NCBI RefSeq assembly: GCF_001659605.2 | Contig: NC_035164.2 | Coordinates: 5,497,379-5,561,378 of the forward strand | Reading direction: 5' to 3' | DNA from: Manihot esculenta | Lineage: Eukaryota > Streptophyta > Magnoliopsida > Malpighiales > Euphorbiaceae | DNA: 64,000 bases | Shown: piece after piece, positions 10,856 to 21,700 of the stretch | Position numbering within the stretch: position 1 is the first letter of the stretch | Layout of the letters: every line of letters starts with the position of its first letter | Made by a program: the position numbers and the translations under genes | Notes under the pieces: model-generated | What the model saw: the letters and a program-made list of their open reading frames with translations, nothing else | Database searches by the model: none | Told to the model about the DNA's origin: nothing

Positions 10856-13800
10856 TGATAAGCGGTTGTCGAAGCCGTCAAAAATAAACCTATTAAACAA
10901 TCAACAATAAACTTGTAGATAGTGGCAATAGGGTCGAACCACAGGGAATTGACACCAATGATTTTCCTAGTAATGACTAGGTGTAACGACCCGAAAATCG
11001 GACCGCTACCGGCGCTAGGATCCAGATCGGCTTAAGGCCGCCGGGACCCGTAGCAAGCCTGACATGTATCCTGTAGACCTGTTTAATCCCATACATGATC
11101 AACAATCATACATAAAATTTAAAACTTTCCTTTTTCATTCATTCCTCATACACCAAGCTCAACCTGTGCATGCACTATACATAGCATATACATAAACATT
11201 AATCCCTCTGTGGGATTTCAACAATGCCTCAAAGGCGATATCCATGTGTTGAGTTGGCTAACATATATCATCAAATATCTAAGATCATGTATCAACAAGG
11301 GATTACAATGAACTATAGTCAAGCACAATTTCTAAACTTCAATATCCTTACACGTAACATAACTATTCAGTTATACATCATCTTACAATTCATCATGTCC
11401 ACTATCTATCTATTACAAACATAAGACTTTACTCTTCCTGACTTCTCTGTCTAGCCCGTACCTGCAATCCTGGGGGATTAGGGAAAAGGGGTGAGCTACA
11501 AGAGCCCAGTGAGCAGAATAATAGAAAATAATATTTAAAATCTCATGCCATTATGTAATGCAACACATCACAATTAATCACATCTCGGATGGTATTGTCA
11601 CCAATAGTCCTCTACATAGTCCAACTGTGCCGGGACGTAGAATGGGTACAACCGGTCTTTCTCTTAACATAACATATCATAACATACCAATGTGCCAGGG
11701 ACGTAGAATGGGTACAACCTGGACTTTCTCTTACATCGTGCCAGGGACGTAGAATGGGTACAACCTGGACTTCCATACCATCTCATGCCGTAGCATCATC
11801 ATATCATATGAGGACTAAAGGGTCATCCAATAACCAATCCACATCAACATCATAAATGCAATGCAACATATTCGTGAATTCTAATGCAAACAACCTAATT
11901 CATCACATGGCATTCATGATGTATGAACATGCTTAACTGTGTAATTCATTTGCTTTAAAACATAAGGTTTATTCTACTCACCTCTGGATAGCTCTGACCA
12001 GACACTGGGGCAACGGACTCACTGCTGGGGTCCTCGGTTCCTCAGGTCCGAACCTACACAGGTGGACTCAAATGAGGGACCAAACATACCTGAACATAAC
12101 TCTAAACTATTCCCCAAAAACCCCCTAAAACATCATGAAACAATTACATAAAAACATGCAAGAAATGGCTGGACAGGGCACTTTCGGCGGCAGGTTCGGC
12201 GGCCGAAAGTCCCTCCAGAGCCGAAAGTCAGGCAGGTTCGGCGGCACCTTCGGCGGCCGAAACTCCCAGACAGAGGCGAAACTCATGCATGTTCGGCGGC
12301 ACCTTCGGCGGCCGAAAGTCCCAGACAGTGACGAAAGTCTCTTTTCGGGGGCAACTTCGGCAGCCGAAAGGCCTGCCTCCCCAGCCATGTTCGGCGGCCG
12401 AAAGCTCCTTCGGCTGCCGAACCTGGTTTCTGCCAAAGGGCAGAAACTTGGCTCCCTTATGCATTTATGCCTCCAAAACTAACCAATCAAGCATAAACCT
12501 ATTCTACAACATTCCCAAGCATTCACAAGCAAACATACAAGCTCCTAGGGGCATCAAACCAACAAAAACCCCAACTACAACACACAAGCAACTCACATTG
12601 TTCAAAAACATAACATTTGCTTAAAAACTCATACAACCCTATACATGCCATTCTACCCCATAAAATCACTTAAAACTTACTTAAAACATACAATGAGCTT
12701 AAGATCGGCTCTTACCTCTTGAAGATCGAGAGAGAGACGACCTAAACTCGGAGATCCAAGCAAAAGAGCTCCTGAGTTCCCAAAGCTCCAAAACTTGTCT
12801 TAAATGCTCAAAACTTGCAATGAGAGGTGAAAACTCAAGAAAAATGGAGGAGATTTGGAGAAAGAACACAAGATCTGGGGAGAGGGAGGTCGGAAGCTAG
12901 CTATGGCCGAAAATGGGAGAAAGCTCGCCCATTTCGGCTAAGTGACCCTTTTATAGGTGGCTGGCCAGGCCACGTTCGGGGGCCGAAAGTGCTTCCGCAT
13001 GCATGCCATGTTCGGCGGCCGAACTTGACTTTCGACGGCCGAACCTGGGTTTTCCTCCAAAGACTTTTCATGCAAAAACTCATTTAATTTTCATACTTAA
13101 AACCATGAAATACCTTAAAACATTTTATGAAAACATGTTTCTACCCTACTAGAGGCTTCCGACATCCGAGATTCCACCGGACGGTAGGAAATTCCGATAC
13201 CGGAGTCTAGCCGGGTATTACACTAGGTCAAGTAAATAACAAGTAATTAAAAGAGGGGGGTTTTGAGTTGATGGATTAACACTAAATAACAAAAGAAAGC
13301 AATAATTTAAAGATGAGTAAATCAATAAGAGAAAAGCTTCTAGTTGAAGTATGGATCTATTTCAGATTGTTTAGAATTGATCATTGATTCTTTAATACTC
13401 CTATTTATCTCAATAAATTAGTTTAGGATGTGGAAGACGCTTCTCACAATTCAAATTCCTCCTTAGTTCTAGTTTGATTAGGAAACGTTCGCTAATCAAA
13501 CACTAGTTAACAAGTTGCCAAGGAACGTCCTTGGGGCCTTTGGCATCGAACAACTGTTAACTGCATTAAGACTTAGAGAAACATAATTCTAACCTTGCCA
13601 ACCGCGTGGTCAAGTTTAGATCATGCAATTTGATTAAATTTGTGTTCAAATAATATAAGCAATTATGGACTTAAATTATTCAAACAATTGTTACTCAAGC
13701 AATTAAAAGCAATAGGCCTAAATTGATTCTAAAAGCAAAGCAACAATTATAGAAAGATCAAATTGCATAAATATTGAAAATAAATAGAAGTTTAACAATG

Positions 13801-14602
13801 GAGATTTAAATCTCCCAATTCATCACAAATCTGAATTTTCCAACTTCAACTAGAAAGGAAAGTGTTTAGCCACTCATGGTGGACAAAATCACAGAAGAAA
13901 AAAAAGAAAGAAGAGATTGCTGCGTTTCTGGAGAGTTTCTGAAGCTGAGAGATGATCAGAAGATGCTCTGCTGGTTTGGAGGCTCTCCTTTTATAGCTGA
14001 AGAATTCCATCCATCTAGGGTTTCAAAATCCCTTTTTGATTTGTTGTTTGACTCCTCTTTTGATGTTGAATTTAATTGCAATTGGAATTTCTTGGATGAG
14101 AAGCTCTTTCGTGGCTCTTGGTTTTATGTTGGTAGTGATTAGGTTGGAATTGGACTTCTGAAAATTCGGATTTCTGTTTTCTGCCCAATTTCCCGCTCTT
14201 CTGTCAGTTTCTGCTGTCAAAGTGATTTGCCCGGTGATTTGAGTGTTTTGGGCAAATCACTGACCCAATCACTTTTCTGTGAGTCAGTCCAGTTTTTTGC
14301 TCTCTGTCTTCTGCGAGTGATTTGGCCAGTGTCTTCGAGTGTCTTGAGCAAATCACTTGCCCATATCACTTCTGCCTGTTGTCTCCAGGTTTTTGCTGTC
14401 AAAGTGATTTGCCCGGTGATTTGAGTGTTTTGGGCAAATCACTGACCCAATCACTTTTCTGTCAATTTTCTGCACTTTTTCTCCAATTTTTCAATTTCTT
14501 CCTTTTCTGTAAAAACAAGATAAAAACCATAAATTAAACTAAAAAATGTGTAAATAAACAATAATAATTATGATAAAAATGTGGCTAAATTATGCTTGAT
14601 CA
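10856..14602 (-). repeat. 5' LTR of the Athila-like element, interrupted by a solo LTR
   Basis: Nearly identical to 5764-7264. It is split after 10981 by a 2241-bp solo LTR plus one 5-bp target copy, and resumes at 13228. Without these it is 1501 bp, exactly the length of its partner. Confidence 0.88.
10982..13222 (-). mobile_element. Solo LTR of a Tekay-type gypsy element
   Basis: 2241 bp, starting TGTAATACCC (13222, minus) and ending GTCGTTACA (10982). It is flanked by the perfect duplication CTAGG (10977-10981 and 13223-13227). No internal region is present, so it arose by LTR-LTR recombination. It contains palindrome arrays (about 12180-12425 and 12975-13050), a leader donor site near 12713, and a three-copy minisatellite at about 11627-11771. 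Open frames rich in FGGR or RRPK are translations of the palindrome array. Confidence 0.92.
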
Positions 14603-14607
14603 CATTG

Positions 14608-15621
14608 TCTCCAAAAGTTACTTGTCCACTTCCGTCTTTCTTTTCAAGAGAGATGAAGTGGCTTGAATTTCCGGTCATGTGCCTTGAACATCCACTATCT
14701 AGATACCATTTGCTTTCAATTTTTGAGGATTTCAAGCACACCTAGAAAAAGGAATTCAAACACTTTTAGGTACCCAAATGTACTTGGGTCCTTGGGGGTT
14801 AGTCATTCCACTATCCAATCTCCATATGCTACCATATCCAAGATGCAATTTTCTAATAGTGCACTTATAATTGGTATGACCAAACTTGCCACAATAGTGA
14901 CAATGACCATTGAACCTTCTTATTCTATGTCCATAGGTGAGTGAGTGTGTTTGAGTTCTCATGTGGCAATTTCTCCTTTGTTTATTAAAAGCATGTGAAC
15001 AAGAGATATGATTAGAGTGGTGATTTTGTGAACTAGAAGTGTGTGTTCTATAATGATCATTTCTCTTATATGCAAATTGCCTAGGTGTGTGTCTTATATG
15101 AGTGTTGTAACTAGTGGATTGATGTACATGTGCATTTCTCATAGACATATTACTAGTAGAGGCTTTAGGCACATTTCCATTTGAGCTAGAAACCTTAGGT
15201 TCATGTGAGTTAGTAGCTTTAACAAAAACGGTTTTAGAAAAGTTTGCTTGAGTTGATTTATCATAGCCAAGGCCATACTTGATGCTAGGAGACCTTTGAG
15301 AGTCTAAAATTTCATCAAGTTTGTCCTTGCCTTTTAAAAATTTTGAAAGAGAATTTTTCAACTCAAGGACTTCATTTTTCAACTTTTTATTTTCTAATGA
15401 GAGCTCATCTAAGGATTTTTGTAAAAGATCATTTAAGGGTAAAGGTTCCTTAGATGAGTTCTCACTTTCTTTTTTCAAGCTAGCTAACTCACATTTCAAA
15501 AACTTATTTTTCTTATGACTCTTTTCAAGCTCATCATTCATCAATTTTAAAGCACCTACAAGTTCATCATATGAAAACTCAACAACATCATCACATAAAG
15601 AAGAGTCATCAAGTATGGTTA
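14608..15621 (-). pseudogene. Copia gag and protease, 5'-truncated and frameshifted
   Basis: The upstream part of the copia polyprotein. It has a Lys/Glu-rich coiled-coil region (LDELSLENKKLKNEVLELK), a Ser/His-rich stretch, a CCHC zinc knuckle (CHYCGKFGHTNYKC), then IWRLDSG and GPKYIWVPK. Near 14756 the frame stops. The protease active site (WYLDSGCSRHMTG, about 14680-14720) is in another frame, so at least one small indel or a splice-like break lies there. The gag start is missing beyond 15621, where the sequence jumps into gypsy integrase. Confidence 0.8.
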
Positions 15622-16197
15622 CCTGTTTGCTGGGAGGAAGTTGGAGAAAAGGCCTTGGCAGGGCCTGAGTTAGTAGAGATCACCAGCAGGGTGGTACCCA
15701 TAATCAGAGAAAGAATCAAGACTGCTGTAAGCAGACAGAAGAGCTATGCAGACGTCCGCAGAAGACAGTTAGAGTTTCAGGAGGGGGATCTGGTATTGCT
15801 CAAGGTGTCTCCAATGAAGGGAGTGGTTCGCTTCGGGAAGAAAGGTAAACTAGCCCCACGATACATCGGACCCTTCGAAATCTTGCAAAAGATTGGGAAT
15901 GTGTCGTACAAGCTGGATTTACCTGCTTCGATGGAGAGAATCCATCCGGTTTTCCATGTTTCAATGTTGAGGAAGTTTGTGTCAGATCCGAGCAAGGTTC
16001 TTAGTGAGCCTGATGTAGAGGTCCAAGAGGATCTCACCTATGTTGAACAGCCAGTGCGGATCATAGACACCCAGATCAGAAAGTTAAGAAACAAGGAAAT
16101 CCCGATGGTGAAAGTCCTGTGGAACCACCACAACTTGGAAGAATGCACTTGGGAGACACGGGAGTCTATGCTCCAGTAGTACCCTCATCTCTTTTAA
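15622..16197 (+). pseudogene. Truncated gypsy integrase C terminus and chromodomain
   Basis: Starts in the integrase ([20 protein letters not shown]) and runs through the GPY/F region (APRYIGPFEIL) into a chromodomain-like end (MVKVLWNHHNLEECTWE). A TAG at 16177-16179 replaces the Gln codon found in sibling copies; the expected TAA is at 16195-16197. The ATG further left lies in copia DNA, so the apparent fusion ORF from 15571 is accidental. Confidence 0.85.
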
Positions 16198-16250
16198 GGT
16201 TAGATCCCTATGTGTGTTATGTTCTTTGCCTTGCTATGTGTGCTAGTGAG

Positions 16251-16286
16251 GAACATTCGGGGACGAATGTTCTTAAGGGGGGAGAA
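16251..16286 (+). other. PPT with adjacent perfect hairpin
   Basis: A 9-bp stem GAACATTCG with loop GGGA (16251-16272) is followed by the purine tract AAGGGGGGAGAA, which abuts the LTR at 16287. The same pair recurs at 23826-23861, 45736-45772 and 57437-57473. Confidence 0.8.
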
Positions 16287-16465
16287 TGTAATACCCGGCT
16301 AGACTCCGGTATCGGAATTCCTACCGTCCGGTGGAATCTCGGATGTCGGAGACCTCTAGAAGGGTAGAACCATGTTTTCATAAAATGTTTTCATGTTTTT
16401 AATGGTTTTAAAGTATGAAACTAAATGAGTTTTTGCATGAAAATAGCATTGGAGGAAAACCCAGG

Positions 16466-16652
16466 TTCGGCCGCCGAAAGTCAAGTTCGGCCGCCGAACA
16501 TGCATGCGTTTTGGAGGCACGTTAGGCCCCCGAAAGCATGAGTTAGGGAAGTTCAGGTTCGGCCGCCGAAAGTCAAGTTCGGCCGCCGAACATTGCATGG
16601 ATGCGGAGGCACATTCGGCCCCCGAACGTGGCCTGGCCAGCCACCTATAAAT
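16466..16652 (+). promoter_or_regulatory. Tekay LTR promoter: GCC-box palindrome array plus TATA box
   Basis: Copies of TTCGGCCGCCGAA and variants (TTCGGCCCCCGAA and similar) lie within 180 bases upstream of CCTATAAATGG (TATAAAT at 16646-16652). GCCGCC within the palindrome is the core of the plant GCC box bound by ERF-type AP2 factors. Binding is inferred only. Confidence 0.6.
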
Positions 16653-17741
16653 GGGGCACTTAGCCGAAATGGGCGAGCTTTCTCCCATTTCTGGCCACAG
16701 CAAGCTTCCGACTTTCCTTTTTTCAACTCTTGTGTTCTTCCTCCAAATCTCTACCATTTTTCTTGAGTTTTAAACTCACATTGCAAGTTTTGAGCGTTTA
16801 AAGCAAGTTTTGGAGCTTTGGGAACTCAGGAGCTCATTTTCGTGAATCTCCAAGTTTAGGTCGTCTTCCTCTCGATCTTCAAGAGGTAAGAGCCGATCTT
16901 AAGCTCCTCATGTGTTTTAAGTAAGTTTTATGCTAGATCTATGGGTAGAAATGCATGTTAGGTTATATGATGAGTTTATGGGTTATATTGATGATTTGAG
17001 CAATGTATGTTGATTTTTGTGTGTTTGAAGTGTTGTAGTTGGGGTATATGATAGTTTGAGACCCCTAGGTGTAATGTATGTGAAGTATGCATGTTGTAGA
17101 ACAAGATTATGCATGATTGGAGGTTTTGGGAGGCAAAGGGTTCGTTTGAACCAAGTTTCTGCCCTTCTGGCAGAAACCAGGTTCGGCCGCCGAAGGGAGT
17201 TTCGGCCGCCGAACCCCCCTTTTGTAGAGGCAGCATTCGGCTGCCGAAGTTGCCCCCGAAAGGAGACTTTCGTCTCTGTCTGGGACTTTCGGCCGCCGAA
17301 GGTGCCGCCGAACCTGCCTGACTTTCGGATCTGTCCAGGACTTTCGGCCGCCGAAGGTGCCGCCGAAAGTGCCCTGTTCAGCCACTTCATGCATATCTCT
17401 ATGTGATATTTTCAGGATGTTTTAGGGGGTTTTTGGGGAATATATTAGAGTTATGTTTTTGTATGTTTGGTCCCTCATTGGAGTCCACCTGTGTAGGTTC
17501 GGACCCGAGGAACCAAGGACCCCAGCAGTGAGCCAGCTGCTACAGAGTTTGTCAGAGTCAGCCAGAGGTGAGTGGAACTAAGCTTAACCTTTTAAATTAA
17601 GAAATGAAATGCTTTTATCATGCTTCATGCATCATGATCATATTATAGGTTGTTTGCATTAGAATTCACGACTATGCCGCATTGTATTGATGTGATAGAT
17701 GATAGTGGATGGACATTAGGATGATTCATTAGCCTTCTATA

Positions 17742-17899
17742 TACGAAGACCTGTGGTGCCCATAATAGGGCCGGGCAATACGAAGACCTGTGGTGCCCAT
17801 AATAGGGCCGGGCAATAACTCCGAGTACGAAGTCCTGTGGTGCCCATAATAGGGCCGGGCAATACGAAGTCCTGTGGTGCCCATAATAGGGCCGGGCAT
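17742..17899 (+). repeat. 37-bp minisatellite in LTR leader
   Basis: Four units (two pairs separated by about 10 bases) containing CCTGTGGTGCCC and GGGCCGGGCA. The same block is at about 25262-25419 in the partner LTR. Other Tekay subfamilies have a different minisatellite at this place. Confidence 0.85.
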
Positions 17900-18524
17900 G
17901 GAGTTGAGGGATTTTTGAATCAGTCCATCCGTGGTGTGATTTATTTGTGCAGTGACGCATTCCATGATAGCATGTTTTAAATATTCTTTTTACAGTTCTA
18001 CTCACTGGGCATCTAGCTCACCCCTCTCCCCTAACCCCCAGGTTTGCAGGTACGGGATAGATAGAGAAGGCAAGAAGAAAAAGTCATATGTATGTACTAG
18101 TTAGTTTGTGGACATGACAATTGTATTATGATGAGATGTAAAAACATTCAGAATATTATGTAATGAGGTTATTGAGGATAGAGTTGTGCTTGACCATAAT
18201 GTATTGTTAATCCCTTTTGTATATACATGATCTTATGTTATGATGTTTATGTAAACTAACTCAACACAGGTTGTTTTGCCTTTAAGGCTTGATGAGGTCC
18301 CACAGAGGGACTATGTTATGTATATGATCAGAGTATGCACAGGTTGAGTTAGTTGATGACAGTATGTATGAAGAAAAGTTTTAATTTTTATGCATGTTGT
18401 TGATCATGTATGGGATTATACAGGTTTACAGGTTATATGTCAGGCTTGCTACGGGTCCCGGCGGCCTTAAGTCGACCCGGATCCTAGCGCCGGTAGCGGT
18501 CCGGATTTTCGGGGCGTTACAGAA

Positions 18525-18536
18525 TGGTATCAGAGC
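18525..18536 (+). other. Primer binding site, initiator tRNA-Met type
   Basis: TGGTATCAGAGC begins three bases after the 5' LTR end, the standard site complementary to plant initiator tRNA-Met. Confidence 0.92.
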
Positions 18537-18792
18537 CCTAGGTTCATATGGTCGGACCTAGAGTGTCGGGCTCATAGATGTTCTAGAAGGTCAAGCACAA
18601 TAGGAAGGTCATGTCCACTAGGATAGGATGTTGAGTCCTGTCTTGTATAATGATGTGAAATGCCATGACTTTATGCATGTGCATTAATGATATGATATGC
18701 TATGTGATGTATGCGATGAGGGTTCATGTGTGCCCACATGAACCATATGATGCTAATGTTTGCTTGTTATGAGCTGTTTTTCAGAGAATAGG

Positions 18793-21700
18793 ATGAGAGG
18801 AACTCGTCGATCTGCGCGATTGACTGGAGTGCCACCTGAGGATGAGGGCACGAGCGCCCGTCCTCCTACATTGCCTAGGGCAATGTCTTGCAGAGCCAAC
18901 AGAGAGAGAGTGTCAAGGGACCCTAGAAGGTCTTTTGATGCCAGCAGAAGGGGGACTGATAGAGGAGGAAGTTCTTCAGGAGTGAGGGAGGTTACAGAAG
19001 AGGATCAGAGGAGGGATGGAAACTTGGATGTGAGCATGGAGGAAGAAGGGACAGGGGAGTCTCAGGGAGGCGTTCAGGCCTCGGGGTATGGTTTTCCACC
19101 CCATTATCCACCCTTCCCACAGGGTTCAGGGTATCCGATGGGAGGCACATCGGATTACTCCAGCTTTAACCCCTACCCTACCTACATGCCTTATCCACCT
19201 TTCTATCCACCCTATACACAGTACCCAGCTTATCCACCCTCACCTTTCTATCCAAACCTGGCAAACCCCGCCTCGGGGAATGCTGCACCTCCACCTCCAC
19301 CACCTACAGAACCAGCAGCCCCAGTTACTCAACCTCCTAGACCTAGCTCAGTCGATGGGAGCAAGGTGAAGATGACGGATTACCTCAAGCTAGATGCTCC
19401 CAAATACAAGTCAGGGGATGACCCCTTTGAGTATCTGAGAGTAGTGAAGACAATAACTGATGAGCTAGGAGCAAGTGACAGCAGGGCCATTCAGATGGCA
19501 GGGTTCACTTTAAAGTGCAAGAAGGCACGGGAATGGTTCAAGTGTTATGTGGACCCGAGACTAGACGGTATGACATGGGAAGAATTTGCGAATGAGTTCG
19601 CTGGATGGGCTTTTCCAGACAGTTCTAGAGAACTGAAGATGATTGAGTTTGAACAACTGAGGCAGTCAGAGCACATGAGGGTAGAGGAGTTCACGGATAA
19701 ATTCTTGGAGCTATTGCCTTTTTCAGGGCAAGCTCTAGATTCAGATACGAAGAAAGCCAAGAAATATGTTATGAAGCTGCATTCCAGGTACTCCTCGTTG
19801 GTTCAGTCAGCTGAGAGAGAAAGTTTCCACACTGTGGTGGATATGGCTCGAAGAATGGAGGCAAGTGCTATAGTTGAGGGGTCAGTGAAGCAGTCAGTGA
19901 CCCAGTCTTCAGGGGTTAAGACCCCAAGCAGAGGAGGACCAGGTTTCTCTTCTCAGAGCTCAGGTAAGAAGAGGTGGGATAGCACCACCAGGAAGCCGAA
20001 GAAGAATAAGTTTTGGAACAAGTTGAAATCCGGTCTGGGATTTGGCGGTGGCTCGAGCTCAGGCTCAGATGGTACAGAATGCCAGAGATGTGGAAGACCG
20101 CACAGGGGAGTGTGTCGAGCTGGGACTAATGCATGTTTCAGATGTGGACAGGAGGGACACATAGCTCGGGATTGTCCTAGAGCGCCTTTTATGGACCAGC
20201 ACCAGCAGACAGCTTCTGGTAGTGTGACACAGCCAGCAGTTCCAGCCACAACTCAGGGCAGTGGCAGAGGTAGAGGGAGAGGGGCAGCCTCTTCTTCTGG
20301 TTCCCGAGGTGAAGGTCCATCAGCTCCAGCCAGGATCTTCACCATGACTCAGCAGGAGGCTAACACATCCAACACCGTGGTGTCAGGTAATCTCGTCATT
20401 GGGTGTTCTGATGTGTATGCATTAATGGACCCGGGTGCATCTCATTCATTTATTGCTCCGAGAGCCGTTGAGAGGTTAGGTCTGATAGTCTCTAGGTTAG
20501 AGTGTCCCCTATGGGTCAGTGGACCCAAGTGTGACCCGTCAGTGGCAGTGTCAGTCTGCCAGTACAGTCCAGTTTTTATTGAGGGAAGATGCCTCTCCGC
20601 CGACCTTGTGGTTCTAGATTTGACAGACTTTGACGTCATTCTAGGGATGGATTGGCTATCTACCCATGGTGCTACCTTGGACTGCAGGGACAAGGTAGTT
20701 AGGTTCAGAGATCAGAACGGGTCAGAGGTCGTCTTCAGAGGAGACAAGAGGGGCACACCTAGAGGTCTGATATCAGCTCTTCAAGCTCGTAGGTTGCTTA
20801 GGAAGGGATGTCAGGGGTACTTAGCTCATGTGAGAGAGCTAGACAGTCAGGTCAGGGAGCCGGCCTCGGTGCCAGTTGTCAGAGAGTTTCAGGATGTCTT
20901 TCCTGATGAGCTTCCAGGTTTACCACCTGCTAGGGAGATAGAGTTCGAGATAGAGTTGGTGCCTGGCACTAGACCGATCTCTATCCCTCCCTACAGGATG
21001 GCTCCAGCCGAGTTGAAGGAGTTGAAAGAGCAGTTGCAAGAGCTGGTAGAAAAGGGTTTCATCCGACAGAGTACCTCACCTTGGGGTGCTCCGGTCTTGT
21101 TCGTGAGAAAGAAGGATGGATCCCTTAGACTTTGTATCGACTACAGGCAGTTGAACAAAGTCACTACCAAGAATAGGTACCCTCTGCCAAGGATCGATGA
21201 TCTATTCGACCAGCTAGCCGGAGCGGGTTGTTTTTCCAAAATAGATCTCAGATCGGGGTACCATCAGTTAAGGATAAGGGATGAGGATGTGCCAAAGACG
21301 GCTTTCAGGACCAGATATGGGCATTTTGAGTTCCTTGTGATGCCGTTCGGGTTAACTAACGCCCCTGCAGCATTCATGGATCTCATGAACAGAGTGTTTA
21401 GCCAGTACCTGGATCACTTTGTTATTGTCTTCATAGATGATATCTTAGTGTATTCCAGGAATGCAGAGGAGCATGCCCATCATCTGCGGTTGGTCTTGCA
21501 GACTTTGAGGGAACATGGCTTGTATGCCAAGTTCTCTAAATGTGAGTTCTGGCTGAGGAGCATTTCGTTCTTGGGGCATGTAGTGTCAGAGAATGGTATT
21601 GAGGTAGATCCCAAGAAGACAGGAACTGTGGCTAACTGGCCTAGACCCACTTCAGTGACGGAGATCAGGAGTTTCTTGGGTTTGGCAGGTTACTACAGGA

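Larger units (their letters stand above)
5764..14602 (-). mobile_element. Non-autonomous Athila-type gypsy element (gag-pro only)
   Basis: Bounded by a perfect 5-bp target duplication CATTG (5759-5763 and 14603-14607). Both LTRs are 1501 bp once the inserted solo LTR is removed from the right one. The primer binding site at 10832-10850 and polypurine tract at 7265-7279 set the minus orientation. The interior (7265-10855) encodes only gag remnants and an aspartic protease. RT, RNase H and integrase are absent, so it must depend on other elements. By my reading the LTRs differ at about 16 sites, so it is older than the Tekay insertions nearby. Confidence 0.88.
16287..18521 (+). repeat. 5' LTR of Tekay element A (shared middle LTR)
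   Basis: 2235 bp, TGTAATACCC to GGCGTTACA. U3 carries a palindrome array (16466-16630) and a TATA box (16646-16652). The region after the TATA box is about 1.8 kb, long for R plus U5. It contains a donor-like AAGAG|GTAAGAG (GT at 16886), a second palindrome array (17182-17368), another donor-like site (AGAG|GTGAGT, about 17568) and a 37-bp minisatellite (17742-17899). It differs from its partner by a 55-bp indel in the second array and about seven substitutions on my count. Confidence 0.92.

Noticed and set aside
12125..12624. Overlapping open frames on both strands rich in FGGR, RRPK and SAAE residues, also near 17000, 24600, 41100, 44600, 52000, 58800 and 60600
   Set aside because: They are six-frame translations of the GCC-box palindrome arrays inside LTRs; the palindrome lacks stops on both strands. 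No conserved domain or sibling conservation of frame.
15571..15621. Apparent fusion of a new N terminus to gypsy integrase
   Set aside because: The first codons come from antisense copia gag across a deletion junction; no start context or family support.
17742..17899. Spaced direct repeats resembling a CRISPR array
   Set aside because: Units are directly adjacent or nearly so, lie in an LTR leader of a plant element, and have no unique spacers.
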